DNA of 64,000 nt from NCED01 sp035493955 (GCA_035493955.1 DATJHI010000013.1:1-64000); one strand, 5' to 3'. Numbered from the stretch's first letter, positions 35,924 through 45,279 are shown. A program made the numbers and translations. Notes: generated by a model from the sequence alone, not told the origin.

Positions 35924-36385
35924 TTAGACGCCATAGGCCGCCAATCGCTGCGGTGCGAAGGTGAAGAAGCGTTGCCCCGTATAGGAAAAAATAGCCGCCA
36001 CCGCCGAGCCGACGACAACGCACGCCGGGGACGGGGCGTACGGCGCAAGATGGCCGACGGCATGGAACACCGCAAAGCTCACGCCCTGCGCCACCAGGGT
36101 CACCAAGGCGTAGCGCGCCATCTCGTCTCGCCGGCTGCGGCCCGTGCCGATGAAGGTGTGCTTGCGGTTCAACGACCAGGCGACCAGCGTGCTGGTGCAC
36201 AGCCCAGCAAACCAGGCGGGGGACTTCCCCGTACCCAGGTGAAGCGCGATCGTGAAGACGGTGGTGTGAACCGCAAGTCCGGTCAGTCCCACCGCGAGAA
36301 ATTTTAACAATCCTTGCGGAAGGATCGCCAGGAAGCGGATCGCCAGCTGAGGAAGGATTTCTCGCACAGCCGGGGGAAACTCCAT
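35924..36385 (-). CDS. GtrA family membrane protein
   Basis: 153 residues and four spans with GTR family marks: LLKFLAVGLTGLAVHTTVF, SLNRKHTF and FSYTGQRFFTF. GtrA proteins are thought to flip undecaprenyl-linked sugars. Divergent from a GT-C membrane protein gene, fitting a shared glycan task. Confidence 0.88.
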   Translation of the reverse strand: MEFPPAVREILPQLAIRFLAILPQGLLKFLAVGLTGLAVHTTVFTIALHLGTGKSPAWFAGLCTSTLVAWSLNRKHTFIGTGRSRRDEMARYALVTLVAQGVSFAVFHAVGHLAPYAPSPACVVVGSAVAAIFSYTGQRFFTFAPQRLAAYGV

Positions 36386-36536
36386 CGTTTCGGAGCCCGC
36401 GACTTATCACGAAGGACGCTGAAGATGCGGTAAACAGCTGATTTTGCGGGCCTCCGGCAGATCCATTCAGCGTTAAGCGCCGCTAAGGGCTTCCCCGGCA
36501 TAGTCCGCCCAAAAGCGTCTAGGCATCGCGGGAACC

Positions 36537-38078
36537 ATGGCCGATATCCCCTTGTCCATTGACTCGACTGGTCTCCGGTCGTCCGCCGAGAGCGCGCGCG
36601 GCGTCCGCGAATGGCTTCCCCTACTGGTTTTCGGCTTTTACGCCCTTGCCGTTCTACTGATCGGGTCTACGCACGAGGCTTGGTTCGACGAAGCGCAGGC
36701 GTGGTTGATCGCCCGCGACGCCTCGGCCTGGGAAATCGTCTCTCGCTACGCGCGCTATGAGGGAACGCCGCCGCTTTGGCATCTTGTACTGTGGCTGCCG
36801 GCCCACCTTGGCTATCCGTACCGCTACCTCTGGCTGATCAGCAGCGCCTTTGGGCTGGTCGGGGCCGGCATGGTGCTGTTCCGCTCGCCGTTCCCGCTCC
36901 TGGTGCGATGCGGCCTCGTGTTCGGTTACTTCTTTGCGTTCCAATACCCAATCGTCGCGCGCAGCTATGCGTTGGACCTCGCACTGTTTCCGATCCTGGC
37001 GGCGCTGTTCGAAAGGCGGCTGGAGCGGCCCTTCGCCTACTGCGCGGCTCTGGCCCTACTGGCCAACGCCAACACCCATTCCTTCCTGATCTCCGGCATC
37101 ATTGCTTTGGAGTTCGGGGCCGCCACACTGCGTTCGAACCGGTGGAGAGAACCGAAGCTGGTGGTCGCCATGACATTCTATGGGGTCTTCGCCTGCGGAG
37201 CCGTAGCGTGCGCCTGGCCTCCAAAGGACATTAGTTTCCACGCATACAAACTTGGCGCCATCACCGCGACCCGCGCCATCCTCCTGATGGCCGAACCGTT
37301 CATCGAACGCGTTGACGTGTGGGGAAACGCCGGCCCGGAAGTGGGCGCCCGCGCAGCAGGGGCAGTCGCCACTCTCTTTCTTCTGATCCCCTCCCTGGTG
37401 TTGTTCGCCCGGGCGCGGATCGTCAGCCTGTTTTTGGCCGCCTTAGGAATCTTCTTCATCTTCACCGCCGCAAAATACGGTCAAGGCTGGCACACCGGCA
37501 TCCTGTTCATGGTCTGGATGTTTGCGCTCTGGATCTCCTGGCCCAAGCTCAAACTGCTCAGCCGACGCGAACACGCGTTGCTTTTCGTCAGCTTGGCGAT
37601 CGTACTCGGAGTGCAGGATTGGTATTCGGTCGCCGCCTGGAAACGCGAGGTCCTGCAAACCTATTCGCCGGCCAAGGACTTGGCCAAAGCTTTAATCCAC
37701 TACCGCCAAACCCATCCTGGAACGACCGTCGCCGCCTTCGGTATCAAGACCTTTGCGGCCCAACCCTGGGCCAAGGTCAATCTGTTCGACAACTTCGACG
37801 GGGGCCCCTCAAAGCCCGCCTTCTACGATTGGCGCGCATCCCAGCCGTTCAAGCGTTTCGCGACGTTGACGAATTGGGCACACGCCGTCCAATGGGAGCA
37901 TCACGGCGTGCTGTTGCTCTCGGACTTCGAGGCGATCGACCAGGACGAGGCCGCCCAGTACTTCGCGATCGCCGCCAAAGCCGGCTTCTGTGCACACAGC
38001 TTCGATGGGGAAATGATCTGGAAGACCTATGATCGGGAGTCCGAAAAGATTGTGATGTTTACCCATTGCGCCGCATGA
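36537..38078 (+). CDS. GT-C fold polytopic glycosyltransferase-like protein
   Basis: 513 residues, about 10-12 membrane segments. After the first span comes HEAWFDEAQAWLIARD, the acidic first loop typical of GT39/GT83-like enzymes that use polyprenyl-phosphate sugars, and EGTPPLWHLVLWLPAHLG. A C-terminal globular part of about 120 residues follows. Acceptor unknown. Confidence 0.75.
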   Translation: MADIPLSIDSTGLRSSAESARGVREWLPLLVFGFYALAVLLIGSTHEAWFDEAQAWLIARDASAWEIVSRYARYEGTPPLWHLVLWLPAHLGYPYRYLWLISSAFGLVGAGMVLFRSPFPLLVRCGLVFGYFFAFQYPIVARSYALDLALFPILAALFERRLERPFAYCAALALLANANTHSFLISGIIALEFGAATLRSNRWREPKLVVAMTFYGVFACGAVACAWPPKDISFHAYKLGAITATRAILLMAEPFIERVDVWGNAGPEVGARAAGAVATLFLLIPSLVLFARARIVSLFLAALGIFFIFTAAKYGQGWHTGILFMVWMFALWISWPKLKLLSRREHALLFVSLAIVLGVQDWYSVAAWKREVLQTYSPAKDLAKALIHYRQTHPGTTVAAFGIKTFAAQPWAKVNLFDNFDGGPSKPAFYDWRASQPFKRFATLTNWAHAVQWEHHGVLLLSDFEAIDQDEAAQYFAIAAKAGFCAHSFDGEMIWKTYDRESEKIVMFTHCAA

Positions 38079-38223
38079 AACGATCTTATCTCAGGCTTAA
38101 CTATGAGAGGGTGCGGCCGGGGAGCGCCACCGCCATCTGATCGCCTTTTCCAGTGATGCCGGGTTTTGATCTCATCGCGCACAACCCCTGGCGTGAGCCC
38201 GCGTAGCGCCCCACAGTCAGGAC

Positions 38224-39216
38224 TTGATCAGTCGGCGCGCCCTCCTTTCGCAGCTCGGCCTGCTCGCCGCCGTCGGCGGCGGGGCGTGGTGGCTGCGCGC
38301 GCATGTGCTTTGGCCGTCCCCGTCGCCGGTTTTCGCCGACGGCCGCTCCAGCGGCTGGCTGGATTTCACGTCACCGGAAGGCGGCGTGCCGATGATCATG
38401 GTCCTAGTCGGCGGCGCGCCGGTTCGGGCCCTGGTCGACTCCGGAGCCCAGTCCTCGGTGATCGATCGCGGCCTCGCGCAGAAGCTTGGCCTTCCCACCA
38501 CCACCTTGGCGCCGGTGATCGTCGCCTTCGGACTGAGCGGCGCGCCCCAGCTCGGCCGCACCGCCCGGCTGGACGTCGGCCTCGGGGGACTGATCCTGAA
38601 GGATCTGCACGCGGCGGTGTTCGACCTGGCGGCCGTCGCCGACGCCAGCGGGCGGGACTTCGGCCTGATCCTCGGCCAGGACGTGCTCAAACAAGTGGTG
38701 GCGGACCTGGACTTTCCGGCCGCCCGGCTGGCCTTCCACAATCCCCGCGCCTATGTCCCGCCCGAAAAGGCGCGGGCGACGCCGGTCCGCCGCTCCGGCG
38801 GCCAGCTGTTCGCTCCGGTCACGGTCGAGACCACCCAGTTCGAAGCCGTGATCGACACCGGCGCCAGCGCCGTACTGGCGCTTTCGGCCGAGACCGCCCG
38901 GACCGCCGGTCTCTTGTCGGGTCGCCGGATCGGCACGGCGCCCAGCGTCACCTTCGGCGGGCTGTCGCAGGACCAGGTGGTGTTGGTGGACGCCGTGGCC
39001 TTCGCCGGCGAGACTTACCGTAACGTGCCGGTTCACATCTATGCGCCGGACCGGAACATCCCCCTGCCCTCCGGCCTGATCGGGGTCGAGGCGTTCGAAC
39101 GTTTCCGCACCATCCTCGATGTGGGGCGCGGCCGGCTGCACCTCGTTCCTGCAGGCCCCGAGGTCAGTCCCCGGGGCCCGGTCGTCCGCCTCAGCCCTTT
39201 GCGCGCGCTACGCTGA
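38224..39216 (+). CDS. retropepsin-like aspartyl protease family protein
   Basis: TTG start at 38224 with no clear alternative. 330 residues: signal or anchor (RRALLSQLGLLAAVGGGAWW), then two similar lobes each with an active-site triplet, Asp72 in VDSGAQSSVID and Asp211 in IDTGASAVLAL. Each lobe has the retropepsin flap pattern. The two lobes in one chain suggest internal duplication. Exported, substrate unknown. Its end overlaps the FMN reductase gene by 26 bp, convergent. Confidence 0.85.
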   Translation: MISRRALLSQLGLLAAVGGGAWWLRAHVLWPSPSPVFADGRSSGWLDFTSPEGGVPMIMVLVGGAPVRALVDSGAQSSVIDRGLAQKLGLPTTTLAPVIVAFGLSGAPQLGRTARLDVGLGGLILKDLHAAVFDLAAVADASGRDFGLILGQDVLKQVVADLDFPAARLAFHNPRAYVPPEKARATPVRRSGGQLFAPVTVETTQFEAVIDTGASAVLALSAETARTAGLLSGRRIGTAPSVTFGGLSQDQVVLVDAVAFAGETYRNVPVHIYAPDRNIPLPSGLIGVEAFERFRTILDVGRGRLHLVPAGPEVSPRGPVVRLSPLRALR

Positions 39217-39769
39217 GCGCCTCGGTCCACCACAGCAGATCGTCAAGCATCTCCTTGGCCAGGGGCGGCAGATAAGCCAATTCGGAAACGGGCTTGCCCC
39301 CCTGCCAGATGTCCATGAAATCCCCGCCCTGGATATGCACGGCGGCGCGGCTCGGGGCCATCTTCAGTTCGATGGCGACCAGGCGAAGCTGTTCGATCGA
39401 CCGAGCGGCCCCGACCGACCCGTAGCCCAGGAAGGCGCAAGGCTTGCGGTTCCATTCGACATAAGCGTTGTCGAGGGCGTTCTTCAGCACCGCGGGAAGA
39501 CCGTGATTGTATTCGGCGGTGACGAAGACGTAGCCGTCGAACTCGGCCACCTTCTTCTGCCAGGCTTGCGCTACTTCGCCCTTGGACGGGACCCAGGCGT
39601 TGGACGCGACCTCCTCGAAAAACGGCAGCGGGAAGTCGCGCAGGTCGACGAGCTCCACCTCCATGTCGCCCCGCGCGGCGGCGACGTCGTAGAGCCACTG
39701 GGCCGGCTTGTCGCCGAGGCGCGTTGGGCGCGTGGTGCTGATGATGATCGCGATCTTCGGCTTGGCCAT
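39191..39769 (-). CDS. NADPH-dependent FMN reductase family protein
   Basis: 192 residues, flavodoxin fold: the phosphate loop STTRPTRLGDKPA, and AEYNHGLPAVLKNALD. Reduces FMN or quinones with NADPH. Divergent from an HxlR regulator; a perfect palindrome lies in the shared promoter. Confidence 0.92.
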   Translation of the reverse strand: MAKPKIAIIISTTRPTRLGDKPAQWLYDVAAARGDMEVELVDLRDFPLPFFEEVASNAWVPSKGEVAQAWQKKVAEFDGYVFVTAEYNHGLPAVLKNALDNAYVEWNRKPCAFLGYGSVGAARSIEQLRLVAIELKMAPSRAAVHIQGGDFMDIWQGGKPVSELAYLPPLAKEMLDDLLWWTEALSVARAKG

Positions 39770-39794
39770 GGTTTCCCTCGGGATAGGAATATGT

Positions 39795-39811
39795 GGTTAC
39801 GATCTGTAACC
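39795..39811. promoter_or_regulatory. HxlR operator candidate
   Basis: GGTTAC-GATCT-GTAACC, an exact inverted repeat between the FMN reductase and HxlR genes. HxlR/HypR-type regulators bind such sites beside divergent redox genes. Confidence 0.7.
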
Positions 39812-39858
39812 AGGGCTATACTGGTGCCCGTCGGCAAACCTCACAAGGAGGCACATTC

Positions 39859-40302
39859 TTGTCACCAAGCCACACGCTTGACGTCCCCGCGGACCGCAAC
39901 ACCCCCGGTTGCCGGATGGTCGCCGACATCCTGTCGCGCATCGGCGACAAGTGGACCGTGCTGGTGGTGGCCGCTCTGTCCAAGGGGCCGGTGCGTTTCA
40001 ATGAATTGCGCCGCACCATCGATGGCGTCTCGCAGAGGATGCTGACCCTCACCTTGCGCGGACTGGAGCGGGACGGCCTCGTCACCCGGACCATTTTCCC
40101 GACCATCCCGCCGCGGGTCGATTACGAGCTCACCGACCTGGGGCGCACCTTGATCGACCCGTTGGCGCAGATCGGCGCCTGGGCCAACGCCCACGCCGGT
40201 TGCATTGACGCCGCCCGCGCCGCCTTCGACGCCCGGGATCAGTCGCCGGCCTTCGCCGCCGGCAGCACCGCGATGTTGCCAGAACGTCCAGCCAACAGGT
40301 AA
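39859..40302 (+). CDS. HxlR family transcriptional regulator
   Basis: TTG start at 39859 after an AAGGAGG. 147 residues: Cys in NTPGCRMVADILSRIGDKWT, the redox-sensitive spot in many HxlR proteins, then the winged helix (FNELRRTIDGVSQRMLTLTL). Likely represses the divergent reductase until thiol or quinone stress. Confidence 0.92.
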   Translation: MSPSHTLDVPADRNTPGCRMVADILSRIGDKWTVLVVAALSKGPVRFNELRRTIDGVSQRMLTLTLRGLERDGLVTRTIFPTIPPRVDYELTDLGRTLIDPLAQIGAWANAHAGCIDAARAAFDARDQSPAFAAGSTAMLPERPANR

Positions 40303-40341
40303 AGGTTACCGCATGGTTAATTTTGGAACATCAGGCGAACA

Positions 40342-41349
40342 TCATCCGCCCGCGTAACCGCCGAGGATCGGCAGGATCTCGCCGGTGATGTAGCTTGAGC
40401 ACTGGGGCGAGGCCAAAAACACATAGGCAGGGGCGATCTCCTCCGGCTGGGCCGGACGCTTCATTTCGGTCGAGGCCCCGAATTCGGCGACCTTAGGCGC
40501 CGGCTTGTCAGCGGGATTGAGCGGGGTCCAGACCGGTCCCGGCGCCACGGCGTTGACCCTGACGCCCTTCTTGATCAGGTGGGCGGCGAGCGACCGGGTG
40601 AAGGCGTGGATGCCGCCCTTGGTCATCGAATAGTCCAGCAGGTCCTTGTTGCCGGAAATGCCCGTCACCGAGCCGGTCATCACGATCGCCCCGCCTTCCG
40701 GCAAGTGCGGCACGGCAGCCTTGGCCATATGGAAGTAGCCGTAGAGATTGGTTTTCAAGGTGCGGTCGAAGTGTTCTTCGGTCAGCGATTCGAAGTCCGT
40801 CACGTGCTCTTGGAAGGCGGCGTTGTTGACCAGCACGTCCAGCCGGCCGAATTCCTTCACCGTGCGCGCCACCGCCGCCTTGGCGAAAGCCGGATCGGCC
40901 ACGTCGCCCGCGAGGGTGATGCAGCGCCGGCCCTCCTTCTCCACCGCCCGGCGCGTCGCCTCGGCGTCCTCGTGCTCGTCGAGATAGGCGACCGCCACGT
41001 CCGCTCCCTCGCGGGCGAACAGCACCGCCACGGCGCGGCCGATGCCGGAATCCCCGCCGGTGATCAGGGCCACCTTGTCCTTCAGCTTGTCAGAGCCGCG
41101 ATAGAAGGGGGCGTCATACATGGGCGGGGGGTCCAGGGCGGCTTCACGCCCAGGCTTGGACTGGTGCTGTTCGGGAAAAGGCGGTTCGGGATAGCGGCGG
41201 GCGCCCGCCTGCATCGCCCTTCCCTCGCCGTCCTTGTCGGGATTGAAGGAGCGTTCCTCGCTGTCGATGCGGCGCTGGATTTCCCGCTCTTCACGCGCCG
41301 CCCGTTCGGCGACCGCGTCGAAGCCGCCGCGGCTCTCGATATCGCCCAT
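40342..41349 (-). CDS. SDR family oxidoreductase (YghA-like)
   Basis: 335 residues: a long N-terminal extension (EREIQRRIDSEERSFNP), then a classical SDR with TGGDSGIGRAVAV, NNAAF and YSMTKGG. The N-terminal extension and PPMYDAPFYRGSDKLKDK are typical of the YghA/general stress 39-type group, often stress induced. ATG 41349 has GGAGAATGGCC spacing. Confidence 0.92.
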   Translation of the reverse strand: MGDIESRGGFDAVAERAAREEREIQRRIDSEERSFNPDKDGEGRAMQAGARRYPEPPFPEQHQSKPGREAALDPPPMYDAPFYRGSDKLKDKVALITGGDSGIGRAVAVLFAREGADVAVAYLDEHEDAEATRRAVEKEGRRCITLAGDVADPAFAKAAVARTVKEFGRLDVLVNNAAFQEHVTDFESLTEEHFDRTLKTNLYGYFHMAKAAVPHLPEGGAIVMTGSVTGISGNKDLLDYSMTKGGIHAFTRSLAAHLIKKGVRVNAVAPGPVWTPLNPADKPAPKVAEFGASTEMKRPAQPEEIAPAYVFLASPQCSSYITGEILPILGGYAGG

Positions 41350-41515
41350 GGCCATTCTCCGTCTGTAGATCGCACAGACAAGTTGCGGTCCAAGGCTATG
41401 GTTCCCGTCCGTTATCCTCAATTACCGCTCAGCTAAAACGAGCGCCACATCGGCAACTGGAACGGCTTTGCTCCGGACACGTTAGTTCCGCAGAACATCG
41501 GAAAGGATCATCGCT

Positions 41516-41866
41516 ATGCGTCCGCTCCTCGTTAGTTGTGCGATTTTCGCGGCGGCTATGACCCTCTCGGCCTGCGCGACCGAAAGTTCGACCAGCGGCT
41601 ACTACGGTTATAATGAAAGCTGCGCCAGCAACGGCGATCAGGTCGCCGGAGCCGTCGTGGGCGGCGGGATCGGCGCCTTGGCCGGCAGCGCCATCGCCGG
41701 CCGCGGCAACCGGACTCCCGGCGCGGTTCTGGGCGGAGTCGCCGGCGCCGTGGCCGGGGCCGAAATCGCCAAGTCGCGTTCAAACAGCAATTGCGCCAAC
41801 GGCTATTACGACAATGCGGGGCGCCGCGTTTACTACGACGAATACGGCCGGCCCTACTATCGCTGA
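41516..41866 (+). CDS. glycine-zipper 2TM domain lipoprotein
   Basis: 116 residues: signal plus lipobox (FAAAMTLSACAT), a glycine zipper GAVVGGGIGALAGSAIAGRG and GAVLGGVAGAVAGAEIA, then Tyr-rich tail YYDEYGRPYYR. Outer-membrane stress-type lipoprotein of the SlyB/RcnB-like class. Confidence 0.88.
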   Translation: MRPLLVSCAIFAAAMTLSACATESSTSGYYGYNESCASNGDQVAGAVVGGGIGALAGSAIAGRGNRTPGAVLGGVAGAVAGAEIAKSRSNSNCANGYYDNAGRRVYYDEYGRPYYR

Positions 41867-42024
41867 ACCCTGACCGGCCTGGCGCGCTGTCGCGGCGTTT
41901 TCCGTCAAACGATTGCGCGCCAGGAAACCGAGGAACATTCGGTCGGCTTCAACAATTGATCGTTCTGGGCGTGAAGCCGACGCCTGGAAAACGGCGCTGT
42001 CACGCCTTGCGGGAGATTGCTGAG

Positions 42025-42234
42025 ATGATCGTCAAGCTCACCCCTGCCAGCGAAGACCGTCGCGTCTGGATGGTTTCGGTGTCCCCTGACGACCGGCGCT
42101 CCGTGCCCGTGGATTTCATGACCGCGCCGGAAGAGCAGCGTTCGTTCCTGGGCGACGATGTCGCCTACTACGAGGCCGAGCCCACTGCCGAGGGCTGGGA
42201 AATCAAGGGACGGCTGACCCCCCAGATCTGGTGA
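42025..42234 (+). CDS. small hypothetical protein, 69 aa
   Basis: ATG 42025 after GGGAGATTGCTG. Acidic, no membrane span: MIVKLTPASEDRRVWMVSVS, EEQRSFLGDDVAYYEAEP. Not a family I can name. Stands alone. Confidence 0.65.
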   Translation: MIVKLTPASEDRRVWMVSVSPDDRRSVPVDFMTAPEEQRSFLGDDVAYYEAEPTAEGWEIKGRLTPQIW

Positions 42235-42400
42235 TCCCGGACGCGAACGGGGTCTCAGCCGCCCGGCTGGCGTGGTGCGCTTCAGCCCGAGATTCGGCCC
42301 CGGCGAAAGCGCCGGCCGGCGCAGATGATTCGGAACGTCTTCGGCTCTAGGCAGTTTGTCTGGAGCGGAGGCGCCTTCGGTCCGCGTTACGGAGGCTTGC

Positions 42401-42661
42401 GTGGAACATCAACTGGGCCGGATCAACATCGTCGCCTGGCAGGATCGTCGGGTGCACGTTCCACATCACGCGGACATTCTGTCGGTCGTCCTGGTGATCG
42501 CCATGGTGGCGAGCGCTTTGCTCCTGTGTTTGCGCTTCGCCTTCGGGACCCCGCTGCCCCTCGAACTGCTGCAAGTCGCCTTCGCCGCCCTGGCGGCCTC
42601 CAGCGCCTTGATGCTGACCCGAGGCATGGTGCGCTTCATTCTTTGGCTGCAGCGGTTCTGA
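42401..42661 (+). CDS. two-span small membrane protein, 86 aa
   Basis: GTG 42401 follows GGAGGCTTGC. Two helices: ILSVVLVIAMVASALLLCLR and LLQVAFAALAASSALMLTRG. No family recognised. Confidence 0.6.
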   Translation: MEHQLGRINIVAWQDRRVHVPHHADILSVVLVIAMVASALLLCLRFAFGTPLPLELLQVAFAALAASSALMLTRGMVRFILWLQRF

Positions 42662-42764
42662 CAGCTATGGACCTCAGCGGGATTTGATCCAAAAATTCCC
42701 ATCGCTAAGCTCGCTTCGCCGCGAGACATGGCCTAAGTGGTCCGCATCAGTCAGTGGGAAGCCT

Positions 42765-43070
42765 ATGGGTTCCATCGCTTATCGGCTCGACAGGGCGCTC
42801 GAGGCCCTGCAGGGCCAGGGGCTAACGCCCGTCACCATCATCCTCACCGAAGCGGACCATGAAGCGCTTGCGCTCATTCCGGATTGGCCCGTGACCACCA
42901 CCAGCGGCGGCGAACTGCGCTTCCGCAGCACGCCGGTCTTCCGAGCCCGCGATTCCGAGGGCGGCAGCATCGTCGGTCGCGGCGTCAACGGGGCCACCCG
43001 CCGCGTGACCTTCGCCGACGACGAGCCGGCCGATTCCGCGGAAACGCACACGGACGCTCACCCGAAATAA
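42765..43070 (+). CDS. hypothetical protein, 101 aa
   Basis: ATG 42765 behind GGGAAG. MGSIAYRLDRALEALQGQGL and FRARDSEGGSIVGRG; Thr/Asp-rich. No family recognised. Its end overlaps the DUF6456-like gene by 13 bp, convergent. Confidence 0.6.
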   Translation: MGSIAYRLDRALEALQGQGLTPVTIILTEADHEALALIPDWPVTTTSGGELRFRSTPVFRARDSEGGSIVGRGVNGATRRVTFADDEPADSAETHTDAHPK

Positions 43071-43621
43071 TAGCGCTCCAGGAGCTCCAGGGCGCGCTGG
43101 ATTCGGTCCTCCAGACGCCCGGCCAACCGGTCGTCGCCCTGTGCCCACTGCGCCGGGCTCAGACATTCGCCGCACACCCGGTCGGACGCTTCCGACAGCG
43201 CCGCATTGCCGTTGAAGGCCAGCGCGCGCGCGCGGGAGAGCCTCAAGCCAGCGTGAGCCCGCGCCTCCTCCGGCGCCGCCTCGACATAGCCGCGCACCGT
43301 GTCGTCCAGAAAGGAGCGGAGCGCGCGGGGCTGGGCCTTTCGCCAGTCGTCGCCGTAGCGCTCGCCGGCCAGCTTCTGCCGATGGCTGATCCGACCCTTG
43401 TCGTAGAGCCAGTCGAGCCCGTCCTTGCGTCGGCGCGCGCCGCTCTGGCCGCCGCGAGGCGCGGGGGTGAAGCGATCACCCCGCGCCTCGCTCAGGCCAA
43501 TGGTCTCCGCCACCCCCCGCGCCACCACCGCGGCTTCGGCCTTTTCCCGGGCCAGTCGGTCCAGACGGACCAGCCGTTCCATCTCGCGTTGCGCGGGATC
43601 GCGCAGCCTTCGGTTCTGCAT
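43058..43621 (-). CDS. DUF6456-like protein
   Basis: 187 residues from ATG 43621 (AAGGAGATACCC). A basic N-terminal helix, then GLDWLYDKGRISHRQKLAGE, the pattern I associate with DUF6456 (W-L-x-x-K/R-G-x-I-x-x-x-Q-x-x-A-G-E), followed by a helical C-terminal part with CGECLSPAQWAQGDDRLAG. DUF6456 occurs, as recalled, in GafA of Rhodobacter, an activator of gene transfer agent genes. It follows the GcrA-like gene by 11 bp, so the two form an operon. The family call is from memory and only moderately sure. Confidence 0.6.
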   Translation of the reverse strand: MQNRRLRDPAQREMERLVRLDRLAREKAEAAVVARGVAETIGLSEARGDRFTPAPRGGQSGARRRKDGLDWLYDKGRISHRQKLAGERYGDDWRKAQPRALRSFLDDTVRGYVEAAPEEARAHAGLRLSRARALAFNGNAALSEASDRVCGECLSPAQWAQGDDRLAGRLEDRIQRALELLERYYFG

Positions 43622-43632
43622 GGGTATCTCCT

Positions 43633-44181
43633 TCAACGGGCCGCATCGGGCGTACGGACGGAACGTCTTGGCGCAGCTTGGACGGCCTCAAGGGTCAAAG
43701 GCGGCAGGACGGCGGAATAGGCGATGGCGTGATGGTCGGGGCAGTAAGGCCCCTCCCCGCGGACCCGATGGCCGCAGAAACGGGTCTCGTCGCCGAGCTC
43801 GTAGGGCCAGCGGCAGCTCGTCCGGTGCAACTCAAGTAAGCCCACCAACTGGGGGATCACCGCGCAGGGGGTCGGCGGAGGCAACGGCATGATCGGCAGA
43901 ATCGGCGGCCTGAGCCCGGCGACCGTCTCGACGGCCCGGCGGCGGTCCCGACTGTGACGCGCCCCGGCCGCCTGGGCGTCGTAACGCTGTTCGCCTGTAC
44001 GCTGCAGGCCCAGACGGAACAGTTTGCCGACCACGGCGCTGCGGCTGAACTTGGGGCCCAGCGCCCGAGCAATCCGGGCGGCGCTGAGCCGCTCATGCCA
44101 CAGGCCTATCAGGCGTTTTGTCTGCGCCTCGGTCCACGGAGAGACGGTTTCGCCGTGTGACGGCCGTTCGATCTTGTCCAT
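43633..44181 (-). CDS. GcrA family transcriptional regulator (divergent paralogue)
   Basis: 182 residues. N-terminal DNA-binding helix-turn-helix: WTEAQTKRLIGLWHERLSAA, RIARALG, FSRSAVVGKLFRLGL. C-terminal sigma-binding-like block: SCRWPYELGDETRFCGH, then GPYCPDHHAIAY with metal-like Cys/His. GcrA binds methylated GANTC DNA and RNA polymerase sigma. The shape and operon partner suggest a special-purpose paralogue. No Shine-Dalgarno is seen; a palindrome lies eight bases before the start codon, so the transcript may be leaderless and tightly repressed. Confidence 0.85.
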   Translation of the reverse strand: MDKIERPSHGETVSPWTEAQTKRLIGLWHERLSAARIARALGPKFSRSAVVGKLFRLGLQRTGEQRYDAQAAGARHSRDRRRAVETVAGLRPPILPIMPLPPPTPCAVIPQLVGLLELHRTSCRWPYELGDETRFCGHRVRGEGPYCPDHHAIAYSAVLPPLTLEAVQAAPRRSVRTPDAAR

Positions 44182-44188
44182 GGATTCA

Positions 44189-44271
44189 GATTACGACACG
44201 TCGTAATCGATCCGCAAGGCTAAATTACGAAACTTCGTTGTTTTCTAGCGCAAACGCTCGGCGCATTACGA
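44189..44271. promoter_or_regulatory. operator cluster between GcrA-like gene and S24 repressor gene
   Basis: GATTACGA-CACG-TCGTAATC (44189-44208) is an exact palindrome. TTACGA-AACT-TCGTTG (44225-44240) is a near copy and TTACGA (44266-44271) a half site just before the repressor start at 44278. All share TACGA-N4-TCGTA spacing. They match the sites at 45219-45267. Confidence 0.8.
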
Positions 44272-44277
44272 AGCATC

Positions 44278-44901
44278 ATGGCGACGACGATCGAAAACAG
44301 GCGGGCGGCCTTCAACGCCTGGGTTCTGGAACATGGACCCACCGTGGCCGATGTCGCCCGTCGCGCCGGGGTTCCCCAGACCACCCTCTACTCCTATGCC
44401 TCCGGCAAGAGCCAGAGCTTGAAGGGCATCACCCAGGAAAAGGTCGCCTCGGCCTATCGGGTGCGGGTGGAAGACCTGTTCGGCGCCGCGCCGTCCCCCA
44501 ACCCGGAGATCGGCGTCTGGGGCAAGATCGGCGCCCGGGCGGAAATCTATCCCCTTACCGACTATACGTCAGATCCTATGTACCAGGTCCAACTGCCGGC
44601 TACCCTCGATGCGGAGGAGGAATATGTCGCCTTCGAGATCGAGGGCTATTCCATGCCGCCGGCCGAACCGGGCTGGCTGGTGGTGTTCCGCAAGACCGAG
44701 GTGACGCCGGACCATCTGTTGAACGCCCCCTGCCTCGTCGACACCAAGGACGGACGGCGGTTGTTCAAACGCCTGCGGAAGGGCTACGCCCCGGGACGAT
44801 ACAACCTGGAGAGCTGGGATGGATCGCCGGTGATTGAAGACGTCGAGGTGCTTACCGTCCTGCCCTTCGCCGCCCTTACGCCAGGGCGCAGGGCTCGCTG
44901 A
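44278..44901 (+). CDS. XRE/S24-type (LexA-like) repressor
   Basis: 207 residues: HTH (VADVARRAGVPQTTLYSYAS) and a C-terminal S24 domain with Ser in EIEGYSMPPAEPGW and a Lys candidate in RLFKRLRKG. It looks like a phage-type or LexA-type repressor that may cleave itself. It lies amid five copies of TACGA-N4-TCGTA, so it likely controls itself, the GcrA-like operon, and the divergent pair at 45 kb. Whether the Ser/Lys pair is active is not certain. Confidence 0.85.
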   Translation: MATTIENRRAAFNAWVLEHGPTVADVARRAGVPQTTLYSYASGKSQSLKGITQEKVASAYRVRVEDLFGAAPSPNPEIGVWGKIGARAEIYPLTDYTSDPMYQVQLPATLDAEEEYVAFEIEGYSMPPAEPGWLVVFRKTEVTPDHLLNAPCLVDTKDGRRLFKRLRKGYAPGRYNLESWDGSPVIEDVEVLTVLPFAALTPGRRAR

Positions 44902-44947
44902 AGGGGCCGGTGGGAACGGGCGTACACCAGCGCCGCGTCAGGCTTGA

Positions 44948-45166
44948 CTATAAGAATTCTTGCTGCGCCTGGAGCGCAATTTCCGGCGCCTTGGCGAGGC
45001 CCGGTTCGACCCAGGCCGCCTCGCGGCGCCAACGGTGGATTTCGTCACAGGCCGGGCAACGGAAGGCGAATTCCCCTTCCAGTTCGTCCAATTGGGCTTG
45101 CGACATTCGATAGACTGTCGGGACATCCCGTTCGGTCGTCGGGCACTTGGTGATGATACGCGGCAT
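44948..45166 (-). CDS. small zinc-ribbon-like protein, 72 aa
   Basis: ATG 45166. MPRIITKCPTTERDVPTVYR and FRCPACDEIHRW: a Cys pair plus Cys-x-x-Cys/His, probably a metal-binding ribbon. Similar small proteins occur widely in Alphaproteobacteria. Divergent from 45280 across two operators. Confidence 0.7.
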   Translation of the reverse strand: MPRIITKCPTTERDVPTVYRMSQAQLDELEGEFAFRCPACDEIHRWRREAAWVEPGLAKAPEIALQAQQEFL

Positions 45167-45218
45167 GACGGCAGAACGCGCGAGAGCCGGAAAAGCTCCC
45201 TCGTGAGGGCCGAGCCCC

Positions 45219-45267
45219 AAAATTACGATATGTCGTAATTTTCCTTGGCCTATACGAAGTATCGTAT
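45219..45267. promoter_or_regulatory. two operator palindromes
   Basis: AAAATTACGA-TATG-TCGTAATTTT (45219-45242) is an exact 24-bp palindrome; ATACGA-AGTA-TCGTAT (45252-45267) follows 9 bp later. Same consensus as 44189-44271. They sit 13-60 bp before the plus-strand gene. Confidence 0.8.
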
Positions 45268-45279
45268 TATATTACCCCC